A stretch of 32,659 nucleotides of DNA from Chara braunii. Taxonomy: Eukaryota > Streptophyta > Charophyceae > Charales > Characeae. The stretch spans positions 2,631,328 through 2,663,986 of the forward strand of contig BFEA01000024.1 in assembly GCA_003427395.1 (NCBI GenBank), written 5' to 3'. Position 1 is the first letter of the stretch. Each line of letters begins with the position of its first letter. Both the position numbers and the translations under genes were made by a program. Under the pieces are notes generated by a model. It had not been told where the DNA came from and made no database searches. It saw only the letters and a list, made by a program, of their open reading frames with translations. Below, in pieces: positions 1 through 8,806 of this stretch.

Positions 1-54
1 GACTGTTGAGGGTTCAGCCTCCTGATGAGTCGGTGAAACTCCGACGAAACAGTT
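1..54 (+). ncRNA. Hammerhead ribozyme, type III, copy 1
   Basis: All parts of a hammerhead are present in order. The 5' strand of stem III is GACTG, followed by the cleavage triplet GTT (cut expected after T7). Stem I is GAGG/CCTC (8-11 with 18-21). The core box CTGATGA is at 22-28, stem II GTCGG/CCGAC at 29-33 with 41-45, GAAA at 46-49, and the 3' strand of stem III CAGT at 50-53. Stem III is the open end, so this is type III, the form known from plant retrozymes and viroid-like satellite RNAs. GTT fits the NUH rule, although GTC is the more common triplet. The window starts at the first paired base, so more of stem III may lie outside. Confidence 0.85.
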
Positions 55-119
55 TGTCACAGCCCCTCGTTTGTTGTCCTCTTCTCCCTCTCTGCCTACG
101 GTTTACCGGGCAGTTCTAT

Positions 120-145
120 TTGACGATATATATATATATCGTCAA
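120..145. repeat. 26-bp perfect palindrome with (TA)n centre
   Basis: TTGACGAT and ATCGTCAA flank a TA run, and the whole is self-complementary. It could extrude as a cruciform or form an RNA hairpin. It lies 65 bp downstream of hammerhead copy 1. Confidence 0.8.
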
Positions 146-1805
146 TGTGCTATGGTGACTTGGCTTTGAAAGAGTGATGTGGAGTTGAGCATGGGAGGTG
201 ATAATCGTATCGATTCAATAAAGAATAAAAAAATCGTATCGGATCCTGTGCTAGCTGCGGCTGTGTGGCGCTTTCGGTTTCTCTCTCTCTCTCCCGCTCT
301 CTCAGGGCGTACTCACACCAGGACCTTCCTGGGTGTATCTGACCGCAATTACAGCCGGACTTGAATGTGTCTGACCGTAGTTACGTCCTGATCTGAGTCA
401 AAAGAGTCCATCTGTGGTGTCAGTATTTCAATGCCGTTGATTGATCCCGTGTGTTGGGGTTCTGATCCCATCTACCGCCCGACTTCGCGCTTTCGATGCG
501 TCGGATGGAAGGATCGGGGAACTGTTCGGTAGAGGCTCGGCATAAACGGATTGGGCCTGGCTTTGCTTCGCCGAGGATGGCGACGGCAGCGGCCCTGGCT
601 GCAGCGCGGATGATGATGGTAATCAGGTTCCCTTGTGGTCGTTGACGAGAAAGAGTATGGAAAACAGATCGATGTGGTGATGGATTTATGGTTATGGGAC
701 GCTGGGCCCGGATTTTCTAGTAATATTCATTCTTAATTTCATTGAATATAATTTCATGAGAATCATGGATATTATGGATATTATATTCTGGATATTATGA
801 GATATCTATATATATCTTGATATATCTAGATAGAGATATCCAGTATATATTTCTCTTTCTTGATTATCCCAGCACGTGTGGGGAAAAAAAAAAAGTTGGA
901 TGGAAAAGAAAAGAAAAAAAAAAGAAAGCATAAAGAAGGATTTATGGTCTGAATGGCGCACCGATGCCACGAGTCAGGGGAGGGATAGCAGCGGCGGGAA
1001 GGCGGGGAGGGGCGGGTTATAGGAGACGAAGGGGGGTCGGCGGTAAGAGATAGGAAATGAAAGGCGGGGGTGGGTAGAGGAGATAAAGGGGATTTGGGGG
1101 GAGGGATACGAGATGAACGAAAAAGGGGGGGCTAGGACATGAAAGTGGGGGGGGCGGGGGGGGAGATAGGAGATGAAGCCGGGGTGGGCAAGGAGATTGG
1201 AAGAGGAGAAGAATGGGATGGAGGATGAGCACTGGCGGCGCGGCGAGGGGGAGGCAGGAAGAGAAGAGGAAAAAGAAAAAGGCACTGCAGTGAATGCACC
1301 CTCTTTTACCTCCTTTTGCAACCCTTCTTTGGCCCCTTCTTTCATCATCCATTTTTTGTTTTCTTTCTGTTTTTGCTTCTTCTTATCCGTGATGGAGACG
1401 AGTGTCAACGTCTGACTGGCAACTTTCTCTGCTGTCTTTACTCGAATAAAACGTACGTTCATTATCACTGCATCTAGTCTGATCGTTGCCACAGATACGG
1501 GCGTAACGACTCTACGTTCTATTCAGGGGAAGGCGGTCGTTTTTTCAGTACTCTTCCCTCTGCTGCACCAGAAGTGTTTGCCTCTCCATAGCATATAAAG
1601 GCGGGTCGGCAAGTGTTGTAGGCTTGTCCCCCCTCCCCCCCACACGAAACAAGAAAGGGGTATAGGGTTTGTGTTTGCCAATGCCTTAGTGCCGCGAGGG
1701 AGTAACCCTTGTCTCTTCTCCGCCAGCTGCTCCACCCTCCAAGATCCCCTCCCTTCCCCCGATGCCTGATCGCGCCCTGCCTTTTCCCGTTGTTTTTTTT
1801 CTAAT
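146..1805. other. No confident gene; low-complexity DNA
   Basis: There is an AT-rich palindromic patch at 745-850 (repeated GGATATTAT and ATATATC words), a purine tract around 885-930 and a G-rich tract at 1000-1190. Two imperfect copies of a (T)GTGTCTGACCG-type word lie at 331-354 and 364-387. ORFs across the G-rich tract are compositional. A short ATG reading at 577 is discussed as a finding. Confidence 0.6.
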
Positions 1806-2013
1806 CGTGCTCGATAGGGAAGTGTGTTTGATTTAATTATTTTCGGTAATTAGCTGGATAATCAAGTTGGAAAAACTAAAATAAAAAAAAGAGACAAAAA
1901 GGAATCGGCGTGCTCGATAGGGAAGTGTGTTTGATTTAATTATTTTCGGTAAGTAGCTGGATAATCAAGTTGGAAAACGAAAAAATAAAAAAAAGAGACG
2001 GAAAAGGAATCGG
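1806..2013. repeat. 103-bp tandem duplication
   Basis: Two head-to-tail copies (1806-1908 and 1909-2013) each begin CGTGCTCGATAGGGAAGTGT and end GGAATCGG. They differ by a few substitutions and short indels in the A-rich part. No coding content is seen. Confidence 0.9.
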
Positions 2014-2189
2014 CGAATTCTTGGAGTCTTCCGTCCGCCGAGTATACGGGCGTTGACGGAGGCTTCTAGGCCCCATCTGCATCAGGACGAGAATCAGTCA
2101 GTGATCTTTCTTTCTTTTTTTTTTAAATCATGTTTAATTCTCTTTTTATTCATTTTTAAAATAGCTTTCTAGTTCTTCAAAACATTATT

Positions 2190-2255
2190 ATCCTTGTTTC
2201 TCTCTGAGAGAATATAATATAGATCCTTGTTTCTCTCTGAGAGAATATAATATAG
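2190..2255. repeat. 33-bp perfect tandem duplication
   Basis: The unit begins ATCCTTGTTTCTCTCTGAGA and is repeated exactly at 2190-2222 and 2223-2255. The identity suggests a recent duplication or slippage. Confidence 0.9.
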
Positions 2256-2822
2256 CAAGACTGTTTGCAGTCGGTTCGAGCTCTTTTAAACGTGCGGACA
2301 GCTAACTGCGCAAGGTAAGAGTGTCATCTCGGACACTCATCAAGCATTCAATCAATTAATCGATCAGCTCCCCCCAAAAAAAACAAAAAGCAATCAGTCA
2401 GGTGACGACACGTCATTTGCTGTCGCCTACTTGGGTGCTCATCACTCGGTCTGGAACCATTACTGCTCAGGCTAGGGGACTTGTTGGACTGATTTGCGGA
2501 CGTAATTGGAGCCAGTTACATCGGGGATGGGCCGTAATTGCAGTAAGATACATGGAGGGAAAGTGGACTGAATTTGGCCAACACAACTGCACGGGTGTGT
2601 TGCGTGCCACGCGGCGCGTGATCCACCCAAATTCGGCCGGCGGGCAGTGCGAAGCGGCGGTTAGATCGACGGAATTTGGTCGTATTCGCGGTTAGTACAT
2701 CCATACCTTGCGGAAAGTACAAGTGTGAGTGAGTATATGGTCCCCCTCGCTCACTCGTTCGGTCACTCACTCGCTCACCAGACAATCGCCGGATGAAGCA
2801 ATCCTTTATTATCACTAATTCA
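2256..2822. other. No supported gene
   Basis: There are overlapping ORFs on both strands (a 97-aa plus reading and a 130-aa minus reading) but no recognisable domain. Short CACTCACTCGCTCAC-like repeats lie at 2727-2780. I see nothing else. Confidence 0.4.
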
Positions 2823-3024
2823 TTATAATTAGGGGTAACTTCGGCGCAGTCACGAAAACAGTTTGTAATTGCACTTCCGGCAATCCCGCGAATACAACAC
2901 ACCCCCACGCGACCCCACCGGACCCGAAACGTAGGTCATATACATTCAGCATTACCGGCCCTTTTGCCTCAAGTGCAATTACAAACTCAATCCCTGACTG
3001 CGCCGTAGTTTTCTCTTATAATTA
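2823..3024. mobile_element. Mutator-like MITE with 9-bp target duplication
   Basis: The element body is 2832-3015 (184 bp). Direct repeats TTATAATTA at 2823-2831 and 3016-3024 fit a 9-bp target-site duplication. The ends are imperfect terminal inverted repeats of about 50 bp: both carry CGGCGCAGTCA, and inside it AGTTTGTAATTGCACTT. A 9-bp TSD, long TIRs beginning with G and no coding capacity fit a non-autonomous Mutator-like element. hAT elements give 8-bp duplications, so they fit less well. Confidence 0.8.
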
Positions 3025-3113
3025 ACTGTTATGTAACCGTATAGTAACCAGTTAATACAGTATTTATGTGGTAAATGAATCAGTGAATGAATTGAACAAG
3101 ATAAGTTCACCAG

Positions 3114-3137
3114 CAATCAATCAATCAATCAATCAAC
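3114..3137. repeat. (CAAT)n tetranucleotide microsatellite
   Basis: Six near-perfect CAAT/TCAA units. Confidence 0.85.
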
Positions 3138-3691
3138 CAGTCAGACTCTAATCTAATCATTGGACGACTGCAAAACTAGCAAGAAGTCTGATCAGCCGTC
3201 GATTGGACTAATTAAGCCGTCAGTGGCATTCACGCGGTACATGATTGCATCAATCGAGGGGGGAGCAGACAAGTGAATTTTGGTGAAATTCCTGAACGAA
3301 ATACACACAGTAAATTTTTTGTTGATGAATGAATTTGTCGATCAAACGGAAGGAAAATCAATTGACTGCCAAATGCGCCCTCGCCATCTCATGCCAGAGT
3401 CATCCCGTTTCATTCTCTTTTTTTTTTCCCTATATATATATTTTTTATAACGGAAATCACTTGATCTGGGTTGGTAGGGGGGGCGGGGGGAGACCTTTGC
3501 CTACGAAAAGAGAAGTTGTCTTTCCGCCGTCTCGTTAATACTTCATGACTCTGAGATTGTTTGCCAGACTTAAAATCAGATTGTCCAACGAGTAATCAAT
3601 TAGAAAAAAACTAGTTGGTTCAAAAAAAAAAAGAATTAGTCAGTTAATTATCACAAGAGATAAATTATTTGCCAAGCACTTAATACTCTAC

Positions 3692-3693
<2 letters not shown>
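3138..3693. other. No gene seen
   Basis: AT-rich DNA with short homopolymers, a TATATATA patch near 3432 and a G-rich patch at 3476-3490. No domain or RNA motif was recognised. Confidence 0.5.

Positions 3694-3753
<60 letters not shown>
3694..3753. repeat. (CT)30 microsatellite
   Basis: Uninterrupted CT dinucleotides over 60 bp. They create a spurious minus-strand Arg-Glu repeat reading. Confidence 0.97.
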
Positions 3754-3756
<3 letters not shown>

Positions 3757-3870
3757 TCAAATTTATGAGTATGTGAGAAAAAATCGTTAGAGCGGGAGAG
3801 GAAAACAGTCGGTTGTTCGCTTTTAGCAGCGGGCAACATCCTAACGCACTATTTCCAAGCTCATTGCTTG

Positions 3871-3879
3871 ATCGATTGG

Positions 3880-3915
<36 letters not shown>

Positions 3916-3927
3916 TTGATTGATTGA
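3871..3927. repeat. (GATT)n microsatellite
   Basis: GATT units interspersed with GGTT variants over about 57 bp. Confidence 0.9.
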
Positions 3928-4146
3928 CATTCCTGGAAGTTCATCATGCGATCAAGATGGGGTACACAAATACAAATGTTGCTGTTGACTGAGGAGTCGA
4001 TGAGATCAAACCGGTACATAAACAGAGATGCATCCGTTGATTGATATGGATTGAGTCCTGAGTTCGGATCATTCGCGAATCTTTAAAGATAATATACTAT
4101 CATGTTATATTAATGGGTCGCTCCCTCCCTTTCTTTTCCTTTGCGT

Positions 4147-4566
4147 TTGTGTGTGTGTGTATGTAGATGTGTGACTGTGTAAATTTGTCACTGTGTGCGC
4201 AAGTGTGTGTAAGTGTGTAAGCATGTAAGTACGTGTACGAGTAAGTATGTGTGCGTAAGTGTGTTGTCATTTTTCGCTATACACAGCTCCGCAAACAAAA
4301 AACACGTGTGTGCAACTGCGTGTATGTGTGTATGTGTGTGTATGTGTGTGTATGTGTGTGTGTAAGTGTGTGTGTTTGTGTGTGTGTGAGTAAGCATGTA
4401 CGTGTGTAAGTGTCCAAAAGTGTTAAGTGTGTAAGTGTGTAAGTGATAAGTGTGTAAGTGTGTGTGTAAGTGATAAGTGTGTAAGTGTGTAAGTGTGTAA
4501 GTGTGTAAGTGATAAGTGTGTAAGTGCGCAAGTGTGTGTGTGTGTGTGTGTTTGTGTGTGCGTCTG
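4147..4566. repeat. TG-rich degenerate satellite with GTGTAAGT units
   Basis: Alternating GTGTGTAAGT, GTGATAAGT and plain TG runs over 420 bp. Minus-strand His/Thr-rich readings here are by-products of the repeat. Confidence 0.9.
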
Positions 4567-5266
4567 TGTTGTACAATCAAACGCCAATCAACGGTTACGT
4601 ATTTGTGTCGTGGAGCATATTTTGTCGAAAATTCATCGGAGACATTCTAGGTAAGGGGGAAAACGGAGAAAAAGAGGGAGAAAAGGCAGTCTAAATCGCT
4701 ACCGTCCTGCTCAATTCGCGGAACACGGAGGAAAAGGTGCGGAACGTCGTAAGAACGGCTCGGAACAGAAATGGCGCGGATGAGGAAAACGCCGCGGCGC
4801 GAAACAGGAAAACGGTAATCTTCTCGTGGATTATGTGTCCGACGATTGGTGGTAAACTTTTTGGCGGCAGGATGATAAAGATCACGGCGACGTCAGCCAC
4901 TTACACACGCCTACGCAATCCTCTGTCCTCCGCAATCACACGATTGCTGATGCCACCTCATCAGGATTGTCGTCGTGAGTACAATCATAGTCATCATCAT
5001 CATCATCGTCATCATTGTAATCATCATCAACCGCCTTGTAAGCATCGTTGTTATGATGATGATGATCATTTCTCGTCTACAAGCGTTAATTAGCGATGGA
5101 CGCACGTCACGCAGAGTTTTCTTGTTTTTGTTTCCTTCCCCCCCCCTCCCCCCCCCCGCCCTCTTCTTCTTCCCCTCTCCCTTGGGTTTTTTGTCAAAGG
5201 AAGTCTGGTAGGGACTACAATCGATCCCGATTGCAGATTTTGGCCGAGCGCACATTTGATCGACCT
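4567..5266. other. No supported gene; ATC trinucleotide and pyrimidine tracts
   Basis: Degenerate (ATC/ATG)n runs occur at 4990-5070 and a C/T tract at 5135-5180. Overlapping ORFs on both strands are low-complexity. No known motif was recognised. Confidence 0.5.
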
Positions 5267-5417
5267 AAGGGCCTCGCTCCACTGCACAACATTCTAACTA
5301 ATTGTATCTAGATCTGCTGATGATCTCACATATTCGCAATGTCGGCTCCATCCGAATGTATTCCGGCCATTTTCTGCCCAGATTCATTCAGAATGTTGTG
5401 TGGTGGAGCGAGGCCCT
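5267..5417. mobile_element. Foldback/MITE-like element with 28-bp inverted ends
   Basis: 5267-5294 (AGGGCCTCGCTCCACTGCAC onward) and 5390-5417 are inverted copies that match at 26 of 28 positions. They enclose a 95-bp centre without coding capacity. I see no convincing target duplication outside the ends, so the exact family is open. A related word, GTGGAGTGAAGCCCTGA, recurs at 7751-7767. Confidence 0.6.
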
Positions 5418-5783
5418 GAACCCGTCATCATCCTTCGTCGTATATGAACATGACAAGTTCCTTTTCTCCCTGTTTTTATAAAACTAAGCTAGATTGTTCT
5501 CTCAGTTCAACCTTACACTACCTACCTACCACTACTACTAATTATAGTATTAGGAGGAAACCCATAGCAGCCAGCACGAGTTCACAATGCCTCAAACGAG
5601 GGAACATGCGGGGACTGCGCCTGACCATTACAAATCTACATACGTATATATATCTCTCCTCCTCCCAGTCCCCCTTCCTCTCGACGTCGTGTTGATGCTA
5701 ATCTGCGGGGTTCTTTGTCTTACTGACAGCCTGCTCTGCCACGTCGACGGCATTCGTCATTCATGCGCCGACCCCACCAGATC

Positions 5784-6190
5784 AGACCTGGCTTTCCAGT
5801 GGTGACCGATTTGGATCTGCGGGCAGATCTACCAAATGCTTGTGGCTTGACAGCCACAAATGTCTGCCTACAGGCTTATCAGCGTCAATGTTATACTGCA
5901 TCCCATTTTGTTACGATTGCTTATCAGCTTGACGCTGTTGAAAATCAGTTTTTGTACGACCATAATGGTCCACCTCCTGAAGGTAGTAATTATACCACCT
6001 CAGGAGGCTTTACTGTAAAAATGTGTAACAGTTAGCGTTCCACGGTCGCCACTTCTTATGTATCATGTGACGCGAGGCGATGACCTTAATGACCATCCTC
6101 ATATTTCTGACTGCATTTTGCACAGACCCGGACATTATATGGCACTCATTCGTGCAGCTGCCTAGTGGGAACTGTGGGATGGTGGGACGG
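5784..6190 (+). pseudogene. Josephin-like (ataxin-3 type) domain, decayed copy 1
   Basis: The protein reading has the layout of a Josephin deubiquitinase. Near the start is a cysteine in NACGLTATNVCLQAY, followed by IAYQLDA.E and SNY...GGFTV, then LHRPGHYMALIRA and WELWDGG. In ataxin-3 these correspond to the catalytic Cys, the helix with the HQLDEEE-like stretch, the GFFS strand, the catalytic His (HWF) and the final Asn/Asp region. Here the Cys, His and Asp are all still visible. The reading is broken by a frameshift near an A-run at about 6017-6021 and by a TAG at 6163-6165. After the TAG it continues in the same frame into the RING-like region. A homologous, differently damaged copy lies at 24665-25098. 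The assignment is from motif order only. Active enzymes of this class remove or trim ubiquitin. Confidence 0.55.
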
Positions 6191-6672
6191 TGATTCAGGC
6201 TATTTTTAACATACATGAATTTCTGTGTGCATTGCGGAATCATACTTTATTCTGGATTATTGACCGACTCTCGTGTGACACCTGTCGGGACAGGGACGCG
6301 GTGTGTCTTGGCTGCGGAATTCATCACCTATGCCATCGACATTATCAATCTATTGTAGCCGCTTCCGTCTGTGCCGAACGGTGTCCAACATTTCCTCATT
6401 GTACACATCCCTATCACCCAGATATTTGTTGTCCCTTTTGTGTGCAAGGACACTATCAGGACTGCATGATGCCGCACTGTGATAAACGTCCTGCTGCTTT
6501 TTTGACATGTGGACAGCATGTTCTTTGTCAGGACTGTTTTGATGGGATGGTACGTGCTAGCCGTCCTACTGAATGCTGTGCTGACGCAGTTCTCCTTGGG
6601 TATCCTTGTGAACATCCACGTCATCCTCAGCGTGCTTGTCCTATCTGCCGGGGTGGGGGCTCCTCTTCCTGA
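6191..6672 (+). pseudogene. Tandem RING-like cysteine-rich domain, copy 1
   Basis: This 160-aa reading continues the Josephin-like frame and ends at TGA. It has two similar cysteine/histidine modules. The first runs from CDTC through CLGCGIHHLC to CPFC. The second runs from CMMPHC through LTCGQHVLCQDC to CPIC. The spacing CGxHxLCxxC followed by CPxC resembles C3HC4 RING fingers, which bind zinc and usually recruit ubiquitin-conjugating enzymes. No stop interrupts this part, so it is the best-preserved piece of the copy. No start codon is defended, because the frame reads in from upstream. A homologue at 25395-25800 has degenerate second-module cysteines. Confidence 0.55.
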
Positions 6673-6707
6673 CTGGTCAATAGAATCGAGCAGGTCAGGA
6701 GCAACAC

Positions 6708-7160
6708 TAAGGGCGTCGTTAGACACTCCTCGCGAGGAGTGGACGTGAGTCCAAGGATTTCATCTTTGTTCCATGTGTCCTCGGAGATGAAATCGGAAAT
6801 GAAAATGTGAAAACACTCCGAGGACAAATCCTTGGGCTCCGAGGATGTCCCAGCCAAATCATCCTCGGCTCCAAAGGACCTCGCGAGGTCCTTTGGGGCC
6901 TGAGGATCCGTGTTTCACGGAGAGGAGAGGGCATGCACGTAGAGAGACGTTACAACCGAGAATTCTGATCGTGGCGGCACCATATTATCTGAAAGCCTGA
7001 AGCACTTCTCCTTTTATTTTTCTGACATTGCTCCGAGGATGAGTCCTAAAACCGATGCTTCGAGGATGAGTGTAATGAAGACGACAAAAAACCTAAACTT
7101 TTCCGAGGATTCATCCTCGGAGCCCGAGGATGCCTGAAGGAGTGTCTAACGACGCCCTAA
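6708..7160. mobile_element. PIF/Harbinger (Tourist)-type MITE, 447 bp
   Basis: Perfect 20-bp terminal inverted repeats GGGCGTCGTTAGACACTCCT lie at 6711-6730 and, inverted, at 7138-7157. They are flanked by the 3-bp direct repeats TAA at 6708-6710 and 7158-7160. A TWA-type 3-bp duplication and GG-starting ends are typical of PIF/Harbinger MITEs. The interior has many copies of TCCGAGGAT and its complement, and two CCTCGCGAGG palindromes, so its transcript would fold strongly. The insertion sits 36 bp downstream of the RING-like stop codon. Confidence 0.85.
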
Positions 7161-7329
7161 TTGTTGGAGAGATAGAGCTTTCGATACTACCAACAGATGT
7201 GGAGTTGAAGAAAGAAGTACAAATTTCTGAAGAAAAGAAAAAGGAGAACAAGAAAAAAGAAAAATATGTTGAACTTTGTTGTGACAATGGCAATTGGTTT
7301 ATCTGTGGGATGTGTCATGTCATTTGCTT

Positions 7330-7610
7330 TGTTTGATTGACAGGCCTTCCTCTTCCTTTGTCTTTTCTTTGATTGGATCCTTTTCTCTTTCTCTTGCCTC
7401 TGTGAGGTCTGGTTTCCTCCTTTTCTTTACCTCTTTGCCTTTTGGCTGCGTGCAAGTGGGTCCTTGTGACACACCGGGATGGGGGCAGCCAGCGCTCAAC
7501 CTGTCATCCACGTGCCTGGCCTTGTACGTAAGAGGTGATGAACAGGTGGGGCTTTCCTTCTTTTCCTTTCCTTGTTTTGTCTTTTTCCGCCTTTGCACTC
7601 CGATTCACAG
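7330..7610 (+). mobile_element. Terminal-repeat remnant related to the 21.4-26.4 kb element
   Basis: The stretch with GCGTGCAAGTGGG, CGGGATG.GGGCAGC, CGCTCAAC and CCTTGTACGTAAGAGG aligns by eye, in order, with the right terminal repeat at 26160-26360. It lies downstream of a Josephin-RING copy, as in the longer element. The 5.8-7.6 kb interval is therefore the 3' part of a second, older copy of the same family, interrupted by the MITE. Confidence 0.65.
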
Positions 7611-7756
7611 TGTGACAATATATACCGTCATGCGGATAAAGGACGGTTACAGGTTGAGGTGTGGCCCATCAAACGTGTAAAAACAGTTGTGTATCTTCAG
7701 CTCGAAAGTGGAAAACTTGCCAGTTTTGTCGTTTTCACATTTTGCGAGGCGTGGAG

Positions 7757-7803
7757 TGAAGCCCTGAGAGCCTTCTGCTGTGCAGGTGGAGGTCCGACGA
7801 AAC
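7757..7803 (+). ncRNA. Hammerhead relic, core destroyed
   Basis: The 3' half GGTCCGACGAAACAGT (7788-7803) matches hammerhead copies 1-3 closely, including GAAA. The position of the core box reads CTGCTGTG instead of CTGATGAG, so two invariant adenines are lost. Stem II and stem I no longer pair well. Read as a dead descendant. Confidence 0.45.
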
Positions 7804-7819
7804 AGTGAATCACGTCCGT

Positions 7820-7820
<1 letters not shown>

Positions 7821-7852
<32 letters not shown>
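7821..7852. repeat. Poly-C tract (32 C)
   Basis: An uninterrupted homopolymer directly after the hammerhead relic. The length may be an assembly approximation. Confidence 0.9.
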
Positions 7853-8089
7853 TTCACAACCCCCCCCACTCAGCCCCCCTTCTGGTTTTCTCATTTGCTC
7901 CCCTCTCAGCGGACAGTTTCCCCGCATGGTTCTTTGTGGCAATATGCATGTAAACATTATAAAGGTACAATTATTCTTGGCCGTGAGCACCATTTTCTCT
8001 TTAACTGAAATGGCAGGTTGATTCAGAAAAAGATCAGGAAAAAAAATCACAAGTTGACCAAGCGTTTGGGGAGAGAAGATGGAGTTCTC
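7853..8089. other. No gene seen
   Basis: A C-rich then mixed sequence with no motif recognised. Confidence 0.4.
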
Positions 8090-8200
8090 TGCAATGATCT
8101 CACATGCAGGTGTCATCAAACAAGCTCAGCAGAGAATGTTCATCAGGTTTCCAAACACGCATGAGTAGCCAGTACCAACAGAACAGGGAACTTGTTTTAT
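8090..8200 (-). mobile_element. LTR-end fragment of the 390-bp repeat family
   Basis: The stretch from GCAATGATCTCACATGCAG to about 8200 matches part of each unit of the 16.2-17.2 kb array. On the minus strand it ends in TCATTGCA, the same end that precedes a PBS-like site in the array. Here it is followed by unrelated DNA (GAGAACTCC), as expected for the outer edge of a terminal repeat. Confidence 0.6.
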
Positions 8201-8806
8201 TTCATGAATTTACACAGCTGAAAAGTCTGGCCACTCCTATGGCCCCAGCAACGTACATCCGACAGCAGCTTCAGTTATGTGTCTCGCTAGTCTCTCCCTC
8301 TCTCGCCCTCTCTCAGTATGTACATGATCTCCCTCTCTTCCTCTAGTATGTACCCACTCTCTTCCCTTTCATGTATGTACACTCTCCCTCTCTGCCTCGC
8401 GTTCTCTATGCCTGGATCTATCCCTGAATACAGCCACCTCCTTGGTCTCCAGCGGCTATGGCCGCCTCCAACTTGCTTCACGCCGTCCTCCTCGTTACCA
8501 CGGGGCACAAGGTCGCAATGATCACATAAACTGCGCAGTGCTTCCGCAACATGCAACTCTGAATGAATCGCCAAGGCACTGTGCTTGCTTATATAGTTGC
8601 ATGGACTGGGTTGGTCTGTCTGGACCGGCACCGGCTGCTTGGGCCTGTGTGCAGTGGACTGCATATTTCTTGGGTACCGGTGCCTTCCGGAAGGTGGTGC
8701 TGCAAGGTTGGACTTTCGACTTCTGGACCTTTCCTTTGGTACCAGGCCCAACCAGTAACGACTTGACTTCTGGACTCTTCAGGCCCAATTAGGCGGAATC
8801 ATCGAT
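8201..8806 (-). mobile_element. Probable LTR-derived DNA beside the Ty3/gypsy element
   Basis: No ORF is supported. A minus-strand TATA box, CTATATAAG (8588-8596), is followed by GGCGATTCATTCAGAG and TGCGGAAGCACTGC. The same order and spacing appear on the plus strand at 15344-15410. The position downstream of the integrase end fits a 3' LTR, but its outer borders could not be fixed. Confidence 0.45.

Noticed and set aside
974-1492. 172-aa minus-strand Pro/Ser-rich ORF
   Set aside because: An artefact of the G-rich plus-strand tract. Two overlapping frames are open with similar composition.
2262-2285. GGTTCGAGCTC as a tRNA B box
   Set aside because: No A box, no cloverleaf and no acceptor stem could be formed around it.
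4188-4580. His/Thr-rich 130-aa minus-strand ORF
   Set aside because: A translation of a TG/GTAAGT microsatellite with no other content.
6899-6930. CTGAGGATCCGTGTTTCACGG in the MITE as a hammerhead
   Set aside because: The hairpin resembles stem II, but GAAA is replaced by GAGAGG and stems I and III do not pair.
8120-8160. Minus-strand CCTGATGAAC near 8150 as a hammerhead
   Set aside because: GAAA lies directly before the box with no room for stems, and sister copies read CTGTTGA.
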